Shown here one piece after another: positions 8,927 to 13,955 of a stretch of DNA of 61,018 nucleotides. The stretch comes from Thermocaproicibacter sp036844765 (lineage in GTDB: Bacteria; Bacillota; Clostridia; Oscillospirales; Acutalibacteraceae): contig DAIUFE010000008.1 in NCBI GenBank assembly GCA_036844765.1, forward strand, positions 1 to 61,018, in the 5' to 3' direction. The first letter of the stretch is position 1. Every line of letters starts with the position of its first letter. Below the pieces are notes generated by a model. That model searched no databases. It saw nothing but the letters and a program-made list of their open reading frames with translations, and was not told where the DNA came from. The translations under genes were made by a program, and so were the position numbers.

Positions 8927-9654
8927 TTATGGCTTTTCTTTATGTGGTAAATCCTGAATTGTCAGCGGTGTTTCCCCTTCTTCAAGGGCAACGTCCATCG
9001 AGGCCAGCGCGAAAGCCCGCTGATTTTCGCTCCACGACATTACCTCCTGCGCCGGATGGCCGGTGTAAAGGAATATGTAATGGAGCTTTTTCGCGAGCGG
9101 GCTGGCGTGTATCAGTTTTTTGCGTATTCCTCCGGCGTCACCTTGGCGGTGTCGTCAGGATAGCTGAGGGCCTGAATCTGCTCGACAATGGCCTCTTTTT
9201 CTCCGATGGTGAGGACCGCGTCGATCACCTGCACCCCTGTGGCGATTTCCGGGTATTTCGCCTGAAGGGCACTGATGACTTTCGGGTTGTCCCACGTTTT
9301 CGGGCGGTCCTCCGCCACCGTGGCGGTATAGATGATATAGCTGTCGTTCAGTGACCCGTCTGTGGCTTTTTCGATCTTGGGCAGGCGGGGATTCGTGGGA
9401 TTGGCCATGTACGTCGTGGCCGATTTATGCGCCTGGAACGCCTCTTTCTCGGAGATCGGGCGCACGCGGAACGTCGGAAGGACCTGCTTGCCGGCGCGCT
9501 TCAGCGTGATGGGGCGAAACAGCGATTCGTCGGTCCTGTACCCCGCCGCAGAAAGGAACATCGAAACGACATCGGTTTCGGCTTCCGGAGAGGCAACCGC
9601 AGCGGCGTCAACGCCGGTTTCCTCAACCGGCTTGTCCTGAATTGTTTTATCCAT
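8927..9654 (-). CDS. tail assembly chaperone, -1 frameshift product (G-T type)
   Basis: This is the long form of the XkdN-like chaperone. The zero frame (9112-9654) ends ...E-E-Y-A-K-N then TGA. The last sense codons GCA AAA AAC contain the heptamer A-AAA-AAC at 9115-9121, a textbook -1 slippery site. After a -1 shift the frame stays open for 62 more codons (LIHASPLAKKLHYIFLYTG and onward, ending K-E-K-P) to a TAA at 8927-8929, filling the otherwise empty gap before the tape measure. Tailed phages commonly make G and G-T chaperones this way to load the tape measure protein. No strong downstream stimulatory structure was identified by eye. Confidence 0.78.
9112..9654 (-). CDS. XkdN-like phage tail assembly chaperone (short form)
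   Basis: A 180-residue protein of the XkdN family, positioned between the tail tube and tape measure genes, where the tail chaperone is expected. It begins with an acidic, alanine-rich leader (about residues 1 to 30). A core with L-F-R-P-I-T-L-K-R-A-G-K-Q and F-R-V-R-P-I-S-E-K-E-A-F follows, with a helical C-terminus. It should bind the tape measure protein and guide tube polymerisation around it. The stop codon directly follows a slippery heptamer, so a fraction of ribosomes probably makes the extended form. Confidence 0.88.
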   Translation of the reverse strand: MDKTIQDKPVEETGVDAAAVASPEAETDVVSMFLSAAGYRTDESLFRPITLKRAGKQVLPTFRVRPISEKEAFQAHKSATTYMANPTNPRLPKIEKATDGSLNDSYIIYTATVAEDRPKTWDNPKVISALQAKYPEIATGVQVIDAVLTIGEKEAIVEQIQALSYPDDTAKVTPEEYAKN

Positions 9655-9669
9655 TTGCTTTTTTCCTCC

Positions 9670-10143
9670 TTACGAAAACAAGGACTGGTATTTCGGGATC
9701 GAATTGCAGCGGAATTTCCATTCGCGTGTTACAATATCGCCGGGGCTCAGCGACATCAGGTCGATGTCTCCGTCCGGGATACAGTAGTTGGCGATAACCC
9801 GCTCTTCCTGCCCGTCATACGACCGGGTGTACTTGCCCTGAAAGTCGTACCACGGGATCTGCCCCGCGAGAAGCGCGTCCAAAAGCGGTTGGATCATCAG
9901 ATCATCCCTGATGACGATTTCCGTCATGGAAAGCGCCACCGTCACTCCGGTGGGAATGCCGAAAGAAAGGATGCTGCCCACCGGCTGAAGATCCGTATTG
10001 TTGAAGCTCGGAGTGATCTTGAACGTGTTGCAGTTGGCCAGCGGGATGGGCGTGTTGTCGCCGACCCCGACGAGAAGCAGCCCGTCCTTGCCGGTAATGA
10101 CCTTACGGGGATCGAGGCCTTCCGGAACGATAGTCTGACTCAT
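9670..10143 (-). CDS. XkdM-like phage tail tube protein
   Basis: A 157-residue protein of the XkdM/phage tail tube family, the normal length for the inner tube of contractile tails. Visible elements are the N-terminal V-I-T-G-K-D-G-L-L-L-V, a beta-rich middle with L-S-M-T-E-I-V-I-R-D-D, and the C-terminal L-S-P-G-D-I-V-T-R-E-W-K-F-R. It appears intact and is encoded right after the sheath remnant, as in PBSX-type modules. Confidence 0.9.
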   Translation of the reverse strand: MSQTIVPEGLDPRKVITGKDGLLLVGVGDNTPIPLANCNTFKITPSFNNTDLQPVGSILSFGIPTGVTVALSMTEIVIRDDLMIQPLLDALLAGQIPWYDFQGKYTRSYDGQEERVIANYCIPDGDIDLMSLSPGDIVTREWKFRCNSIPKYQSLFS

Positions 10144-10158
10144 GTTCTATTCCTCCTT

Positions 10159-11040
10159 TTATGCCGCAGCACTGAAGCGGAAACGATAATGCAGGTAAAC
10201 CTTCTCCAAGCTGTCGATATCGTCTTCGTCGACAATAAACCACGCGCTGTCCACCTTAGCCGGCTTGTCCGGATCAACGTAGAAGCTGGCGCCGGCTGCG
10301 ATCTTTTTCTCCCCGACCATCGTATCGAGGACCTTTTGAGCGGCCTGAATGACAGAGGCGATTCCGTCCGTGTCGCAGTTCACCTTTAATGAAGCAAGAG
10401 CGCGGTCGACGCGATCCATGCTTTCATTGCGGGTTACAAGGCGGCGGATATGCTTCCACCCGTCATCGTCGTCTTCTCCGGGATTGACAAGCGTTGTAAC
10501 CTGGGAATCCAGCTGCACCGTGTCCGACGCATCCATAGAAACCGCCAGCATGCCGTGCTTTATGGCGTCCTCGTAGTCGGTATTGCTCAGGTTTTCAATC
10601 AGCGATACCGCACCGGGGATTGCCGAGTGTACGACGCTCTGATTGGCCGGCGTAGACGAGATCAGGCCGCAGACGCGGCATACCGCCCGGTATCCGTCCA
10701 CCGGCCCGTCGCTGTCGTTCCAGCCGCTGCCGACGTAGATGACCAGCCTGTCCAACTCTTCCAGATGCACCGGAGGCACGTCGGTGCGCCCAATCGGACA
10801 ATCATGCGTACAGTAATAATTTCTCAGCTCCGGAGCGTTATACAAGTCTGCCATCCGCACCACCGCTTCGACCGGCACAGACTTTGTGATCCCCAGTTCA
10901 TAGTCGGAAAGCGTTGAAACCGAGACGTTCAGCTGTTCCGCAGCCCCTTCCCTACTATTGAGGCTGTCATTGAATTTTGCGGCTTCCTTTCTGCACTGGC
11001 AATAAATGTTGTCGGCCGCCTTCGTCGGGTAATATCCCAT
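10159..11040 (-). CDS. chimeric ORF: XRE regulator N-terminus fused to tail sheath C-terminus
   Basis: Residues 1 to about 100 are a helix-turn-helix regulator of a type common in Clostridia prophages: S-R-E-G-A-A-E-Q-L-N-V-S-V-S-T-L-S-D-Y-E-L-G recognition region, then M-A-D-L-Y-N-A-P-E-L and a Cys-containing Y-Y-C-T-H-D-C-P tail. From about residue 100 to 293 the sequence is instead the C-terminal half of an XkdK-like sheath: D-G-Y-R-A-V-C-R-V-C-G-L, a D-D-D-G-W-K-H-I-R-R-L-V-T-R motif, and the ending D-S-L-E-K-V-Y-L-H-Y-R-F-R-F-S. The reading frame is unbroken and the regulator's own ribosome binding site (AAGGGGGG) and ATG are kept. This indicates a deletion joining an early gene to mid-sheath, near 10,740. 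A functional sheath is unlikely. Confidence 0.85.
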   Translation of the reverse strand: MGYYPTKAADNIYCQCRKEAAKFNDSLNSREGAAEQLNVSVSTLSDYELGITKSVPVEAVVRMADLYNAPELRNYYCTHDCPIGRTDVPPVHLEELDRLVIYVGSGWNDSDGPVDGYRAVCRVCGLISSTPANQSVVHSAIPGAVSLIENLSNTDYEDAIKHGMLAVSMDASDTVQLDSQVTTLVNPGEDDDDGWKHIRRLVTRNESMDRVDRALASLKVNCDTDGIASVIQAAQKVLDTMVGEKKIAAGASFYVDPDKPAKVDSAWFIVDEDDIDSLEKVYLHYRFRFSAAA

Positions 11041-11079
11041 TTCGCGTTCCCCCCTTCGGCGGTAGAATAGTAAAGTTGA

Positions 11080-11283
11080 TTATGATACCTTTCTATTCTT
11101 TTGTTCTATGAACGAAATAATGTCTCTTTTTAAAGTATCATTCATCAACGCGCCATTGAGCACACGGGAAACATTTGTCCGGTCCCGGCCGACTCCCTCC
11201 GCAAGCTCCTTGACACTCATGTCGAGGTCAATCATCGTTTTGCGCACATCTTTCGCCCAAGCCGGAACTTCATATTTTGTCAT
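11080..11283 (-). CDS. small HTH (XRE-like) phage regulator
   Basis: A 67-residue protein that is essentially one helix-turn-helix domain: M-S-V-K-E-L-A-E-G-V-G-R-D-R-T-N-V-S-R-V-L-N-G matches the two helices of a Cro/XRE fold, with R-T-N-V-S-R as the likely DNA-reading helix. A strong GGGGAGGTG site precedes the ATG. It is the second gene of the leftward early transcript and may act as a Cro-like or later-stage regulator; its target is unknown. Confidence 0.7.
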   Translation of the reverse strand: MTKYEVPAWAKDVRKTMIDLDMSVKELAEGVGRDRTNVSRVLNGALMNDTLKRDIISFIEQKNRKVS

Positions 11284-11377
11284 TCTCTCACCTCCCCTTT
11301 TTTAACATTTGTAGTTCACTTATGTGTTTTGATGTGATAGAATAAAGATAAGTTTGGAAAATTCAAAGGCAGCGATC

Positions 11378-11620
11378 TTATTCGCCTTTCAGGTAGTAAG
11401 CCAATGTGCTCTGCTTCTCCTGCGCCTCATGGAGCCATTGGAGCCGAACCTCTAAATCTTTGAGCTTGTCCGGCAGCAACCGAATCAGTTCTGCTGCAGC
11501 GGCTTTCGCAGCAATTTGGCGGATATCATTCTCCTGATTTGCGATTTCGCTTTTCAGCATAGCGATCTGATGATCGTTGGACCACTTGTCCTCTCGAATT
11601 TTCTCAATGAGTGTAGCCAT
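11378..11620 (-). CDS. small helical early protein of unknown function
   Basis: I place the start at the ATG at 11620 (MATLIEKIRE), 6 bases after AAGGAGC; a frame from 11659 lacks a site. The 80-residue product is rich in A, E, K, L and Q and is probably an extended coiled coil: I-A-M-L-K-S-E-I-A-N-Q-E-N-D-I and L-K-D-L-E-V-R-L-Q-W-L. No family was recognised. It is the first gene of the leftward transcript opposite the repressor-like gene at 11752, so an early regulatory role is an inference from position only. Confidence 0.6.
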   Translation of the reverse strand: MATLIEKIREDKWSNDHQIAMLKSEIANQENDIRQIAAKAAAAELIRLLPDKLKDLEVRLQWLHEAQEKQSTLAYYLKGE

Positions 11621-11663
11621 GTATATTGCTCCTTTCTCATGTCTACAAAAATGGTACACTCAT

Positions 11664-11726
11664 ATAGTAATACGTAAATTCACGTAATTCAATACATTTT
11701 ACGTAATTTTACGTAATTTGTACGAT
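11664..11726. promoter_or_regulatory. divergent early promoters with TTACGTAA-type operators
   Basis: The word ACGTAA occurs four times, at 11672, 11682, 11701 and 11711; the last two sit in perfect TTACGTAA palindromes (11699-11706 and 11709-11716). Spacing is 10, 19 and 10 bases. A leftward promoter reads TTGAAT (11687-11692), 17 bp, TACTAT (11664-11669), and copies 1 and 2 fill its spacer. A weaker rightward promoter reads TTTACG (11698-11703), 17 bp, TACGAT (11721-11726), and copies 3 and 4 overlap its -35 and spacer. This is the layout of a lysogeny switch controlled by a small HTH protein, most simply the product of the gene at 11752. Confidence 0.65.
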
Positions 11727-11751
11727 TACATAATTTCTTGGAGTGGTTTTT

Positions 11752-11979
11752 ATGGATAATCAACAAACGGCACAAATCATTAAGACGACTTGTAAGGAAA
11801 AAGGAATAACTATCGCAAAATTACTTTCTGATTGCAAAATTCGGAAAAGTCTAATTTATGATATGGAAAAAAGGGATTTCACTCCATCAGGAAGTATTTT
11901 AGAGACTATTGCCGACTACCTCGAATGCTCTGTTGATTACCTGCTGGGCCGGACGGACAAGCCGGAAGTAAACAAATGA
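11752..11979 (+). CDS. XRE family HTH regulator (candidate switch repressor)
   Basis: A 75-residue single-domain Cro/C1-type protein: I-T-I-A-K-L-L-S-D-C-K-I-R-K-S-L-I-Y-D-M-E forms the helix-turn-helix, and the C-terminus I-A-D-Y-L-E-C-S-V-D-Y-L-L-G-R-T-D is the standard ending of Firmicute phage repressors. I use the ATG at 11752, preceded by GGAGTGG, rather than the GTG at 11743. It is divergent from the leftward early genes and lies next to the TTACGTAA operator array, so autoregulation and repression of the leftward genes is the likely role. Confidence 0.8.
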   Translation: MDNQQTAQIIKTTCKEKGITIAKLLSDCKIRKSLIYDMEKRDFTPSGSILETIADYLECSVDYLLGRTDKPEVNK

Positions 11980-12329
11980 ATGACTTCGAAAATATACTTC
12001 TCACCATGGGGGAACGATGGGCGTTATCCCGTATTCATTCAAATAGCGAAGTACCACGAGAACACATTAAGAAAAGCGTAGGCAGTCTTGCACAATACGG
12101 TTTGATCGCGCCCAATTCAATCGGTGTAAACAGTCTGGGAAGGCCTCAGTATGGAAATACTTACTATCTGACCGAGACTGGCCTTAGGTACAAGATTTAT
12201 CTCAGGCGTCGACGGATAGATAAGTATTTAACTCCTATCGTAGTGTCGGGAATAACAACCACAGTATTATATATACTAGAACGCTTGTTCCTACCGGAAT
12301 TAGTAGATTGGATACGGGATCTTCTCTAA
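11976..12329 (+). CDS. winged-helix-like protein with C-terminal membrane segment
   Basis: A 117-residue protein of unrecognised family. The N-terminal 70 residues look like a winged helix: S-E-V-P-R-E-H-I-K-K-S-V-G-S-L-A-Q-Y-G-L-I-A, then Y-Y-L-T-E-T-G-L-R-Y. A basic run R-R-R-R-I-D precedes one predicted membrane helix (about residues 87 to 105). The ATGA overlap with the upstream regulator shows co-translation. A membrane-tethered partner of the repressor is possible, but this is inference. A small hydrophobic ORF overlaps its 3' end on the other strand. Confidence 0.6.
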   Translation: MNDFENILLTMGERWALSRIHSNSEVPREHIKKSVGSLAQYGLIAPNSIGVNSLGRPQYGNTYYLTETGLRYKIYLRRRRIDKYLTPIVVSGITTTVLYILERLFLPELVDWIRDLL

Positions 12330-12339
12330 TATGCTTCAT
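12235..12339 (-). CDS. candidate 34-residue hydrophobic peptide, antisense to the preceding gene's end
   Basis: A frame from ATG at 12339 encodes M-K-H-I-R-E-D-P followed by a hydrophobic stretch (L-L-I-P-V-G-T-S-V-L-V-Y-I-I-L-W-L-L-F-P) and stop. AAAGGGGAGG lies 7 bases upstream, an excellent Shine-Dalgarno. One short membrane helix is the size of type I toxin-like peptides. However, it is antisense to the membrane helix of the opposite gene, and hydrophobic codons on one strand often give an open frame on the other. No clear promoter was seen. Confidence 0.25.
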   Translation of the reverse strand: MKHIREDPVSNLLIPVGTSVLVYIILWLLFPTLR

Positions 12340-12432
12340 CACTTCGCCTCCCCTTTCATCTAATTGTTTTAATAAGAGCAATCTTTTAAACGCGCCCAAC
12401 CGGGCGATCTCTGAATTAAGGAAGTGGTTTCC

Positions 12433-12579
12433 ATGACCAAAATTTTGAGATTTCCCGTTCCTTATATACAGGAGCGCAACCAACGTACGATGGCGCAGCG
12501 CTGTGAATTAACCTGTATTCCATCAGCTAAGGGCGCCGCCCTCAGAGCGGCCATAGTGGAATCACAACCACTTAAGTGA
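12433..12579 (+). CDS. candidate 48-residue basic peptide
   Basis: An ATG at 12433 follows AAGGAAGTGG by 5 bases and opens a 48-codon frame ending with TGA at 12577. The product starts M-T-K-I-L-R-F-P-V-P-Y-I-Q-E-R-N and is rich in R, A and Q, with two cysteines near residues 24 and 28. I do not recognise it. The strong ribosome binding site and its location in an otherwise gene-free stretch argue for it; the short length and overlap with possible RNA structure argue for caution. Confidence 0.35.
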   Translation: MTKILRFPVPYIQERNQRTMAQRCELTCIPSAKGAALRAAIVESQPLK

Positions 12580-12820
12580 TGGAGTGCCTACCATAGCTCT
12601 ATCTTGCTTAATGAGCAGAATCGCCGGAGTGTGGTTATGTCTTTGACCTCTAACCCGAAAATTTTTGGGCGATTCAGAGGCATTATAGGTAAACAAAAGT
12701 GGAGCTGTTGTCCGAGTGTAGCAAGCGCCCGGAGAACATGCTTTTGGACGCGCTTAAAACATGGTTCTCAGTGATTGGTTACCCCCTTTCCGAAAGATTG
12801 GGCATCAAAGTAACTTCATG
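12580..12820 (+). other. gene-poor stretch with strong hairpins (possible structured RNA)
   Basis: Between the candidate peptide and the next repressor no convincing gene is seen. Three paired elements stand out: CCTCT/AGAGG (12647-12651 with 12676-12680) enclosing CCCGAAAATTTTTGGG (12654-12669); a long stem GAGAACATG (12732-12740) with CATGGTTCTC (12760-12769); and AAGCGC (12723-12728) complementary to GCGCTT (12750-12755) in the loop of that stem, a pseudoknot geometry. This could be a regulatory RNA of the lysogeny region. A 45-codon frame starting near 12637 lacks a good ribosome binding site. Confidence 0.3.
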
Positions 12821-12824
12821 ATAC

Positions 12825-12890
12825 TACTACAAATGTTTTATTTCAACTAATTTGTACTACATTTGTTTTATTCTGTGTATTATACAAAAA
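12825..12890 (+). promoter_or_regulatory. operator-like direct repeats upstream of the second XRE repressor
   Basis: Two near-identical words, TACTACAAATGTTTTATTT at 12825 and TACTACATTTGTTTTATTC at 12855, are offset by exactly 30 bp (about three helical turns) and differ at 3 of 19 positions. ACAAAT and ATTTGT half-sites give them internal dyad character. A TATTAT box at 12878-12883 could be the -10 element for the gene starting near 12904. Autoregulation by that repressor is the simplest reading. Confidence 0.5.
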
Positions 12891-12903
12891 GGTGGTGTGC
12901 ATT

Positions 12904-13245
12904 TTGTTGGATATTGAAAGACTGAATCAGCTACTTAAAGAAAAGGGTATTTCAAAATCCTTCATCGCCTCAAAGCTTGGAAAGCAACGCTCACTTCTTA
13001 TCAATTGGGAAAAGGGCAGAGCTTCTCCAACCGAAGAGGATATAATTGAGATAGCACACCTTCTGAATGTCTCTGTTGATTACCTCTCTGGAAAAACGGA
13101 CATAAAAAAAGAGACTGCTCAAAATGAACAGTCTCTCACTCCGGCACAGCAGGAGCTCCTCGATGTCGTGACAGGATTATCCGTGGACGAAATTAAAGCA
13201 GTTCGCAAGTATGCCGAGTTTGTAAAGTCCCAGCATAAAGAATGA
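12904..13245 (+). CDS. XRE family phage repressor with C-terminal dimerisation tail
   Basis: A protein of about 113 residues. Residues 1 to 65 are a classic XRE domain (G-I-S-K-S-F-I-A-S-K-L-G-K-Q-R-S-L-L-I-N-W-E) followed by L-L-N-V-S-V-D-Y-L-S-G-K-T-D. The C-terminal region L-L-D-V-V-T-G-L-S-V-D-E-I-K-A-V-R-K-Y-A is a short helical tail typical of Firmicute repressors. No ATG is available; TTG at 12904, 8 bases after AAAGGTGG, is the best start, with TTG at 12907 or GTG at 12892 as alternatives. Odd point: a minus-strand intrinsic terminator (13103-13136) lies inside its coding sequence. Confidence 0.75.
   Translation: MLDIERLNQLLKEKGISKSFIASKLGKQRSLLINWEKGRASPTEEDIIEIAHLLNVSVDYLSGKTDIKKETAQNEQSLTPAQQELLDVVTGLSVDEIKAVRKYAEFVKSQHKE
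13103..13136 (-). terminator. minus-strand intrinsic terminator inside the repressor gene
   Basis: An 8-bp stem AGAGACTG/CAGTCTCT (13129-13136 with 13110-13117) with an 11-base loop is followed on the minus strand by seven T residues. It lies 57 bases past the stop of the antisense ORF at 13193-13366 and has no obvious function for the repressor gene's own strand. Confidence 0.7.
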
Positions 13246-13366
13246 CCTGCTGGATCTCGTCTTCCGTCATTCCTTGAGTCAGTTGTAACAGTTTTTGGAT
13301 TTCAGATTCCTTCTCCTTTTTTTTCGGGTCATTTTCCATATGTTTCACCCGCTCAAAAATATTCAT
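13193..13366 (-). CDS. antisense mini-gene: 57-residue protein resembling the repressor's tail
   Basis: An ATG at 13366 opens a 57-codon frame ending at 13193, convergent with and overlapping the last 53 bases of the XRE repressor gene. The product starts M-N-I-F-E-R-V-K-H-M-E-N-D-P-K-K-K-E and has no DNA-binding domain. Its segment L-L-Q-L-T-Q-G-M-T-E-D-E-I-Q-Q-V-I-L-Y-A aligns with the repressor tail L-L-D-V-V-T-G-L-S-V-D-E-I-K-A-V-R-K-Y-A, sharing L-L, G, D-E-I, V and Y-A. A TATAAT box lies at 13386-13391 and an intrinsic terminator at 13103-13136. An internal ATG (M-E-N-D-P) is an alternative start. A role as an antirepressor is a hypothesis. Confidence 0.45.
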   Translation of the reverse strand: MNIFERVKHMENDPKKKEKESEIQKLLQLTQGMTEDEIQQVILYAGTLQTRHTCELL

Positions 13367-13385
13367 ACGCGCGTGTACTACCTAC

Positions 13386-13420
13386 ATTATAGCTTAATTT
13401 ATTCAAGATGGAATATCTTG
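13386..13420 (-). promoter_or_regulatory. promoter and palindromic operator-like site for the antisense mini-gene
   Basis: A perfect TATAAT (minus strand, 13386-13391) sits 20 bases before the mini-gene ATG, with only a weak -35. The palindrome CAAGAT-5-ATCTTG spans 13404-13420, over the expected -35 region, and could be an operator. The rest of the interval to the next gene at 13486 shows nothing else convincing. Confidence 0.4.
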
Positions 13421-13485
13421 GTTATGCTATATGACCAATTCGTTATTTGTGAACGCAGCAATATCAATAAAAGGAAGCATGGCAC

Positions 13486-13941
13486 ATGGAAGAAAAAATT
13501 TTAATCGAAGGAGTCGCAAACCCACTATCTAAGCATGGTTTTTCCTCGAATCCTAGCCGCTGCGTCTTGACCAATAAGCGTTTCATATACTGTAAGCATA
13601 GCATTGCTAAAGTATTAGCAATAGGCGTTTGGGTGAATTTAACAAAGGGCCATTACGATTATGAAATTCCTTTGGCCGATATAAAAAGCGCCAAAGTCGA
13701 TAAATTCAGACTAAGCCATAAGCTCACCATTACCACGAATGACGGAAAAATATATCAGTATTTAATATCAAAGGCTTTGGATTGGGAAATGGCCTTTGGA
13801 AACGCTCTTCCTGGCCGAGAGCAGAGTCAGGAGGATGCTTCGGCGCCGGCAGCAGAGGCGCAGAAGCACTTTTGCTTGAATTGCGGAGCAAAGCTCCAGG
13901 AAACCGATAAATTTTGCCCTAACTGCGGAGCGAAAGTTTAG
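13486..13941 (+). CDS. PH-like (GRAM/bPH) domain protein with C-terminal zinc ribbon
   Basis: The 151-residue protein has an N-terminal domain (about 1 to 105) with the bacterial PH/GRAM pattern: R-C-V-L-T-N-K-R-F-I-Y-C, then Y-E-I-P-L-A-D-I-K-S-A-K-V and L-T-I-T-T-N-D-G-K-I-Y. A linker rich in A, E and Q follows. The last 25 residues form a zinc ribbon with two knuckles, C-L-N-C-G-A-K-L and C-P-N-C-G-A-K-V. A AAAGGAAG site lies 8 bases before the ATG. The gene lies between the repressor and the integrase, where phages often carry lysogenic-conversion or superinfection genes; its function is not known. Confidence 0.7.
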   Translation: MEEKILIEGVANPLSKHGFSSNPSRCVLTNKRFIYCKHSIAKVLAIGVWVNLTKGHYDYEIPLADIKSAKVDKFRLSHKLTITTNDGKIYQYLISKALDWEMAFGNALPGREQSQEDASAPAAEAQKHFCLNCGAKLQETDKFCPNCGAKV

Positions 13942-13955
13942 AGGGGGAAAATGGT

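Noticed and set aside
13295..13504. A 69-codon plus-strand ORF downstream of the repressor
   Set aside because: No ribosome binding site, F/H/Y-rich unlikely composition, and it overlaps both the antisense mini-gene and the start of the PH-like gene.
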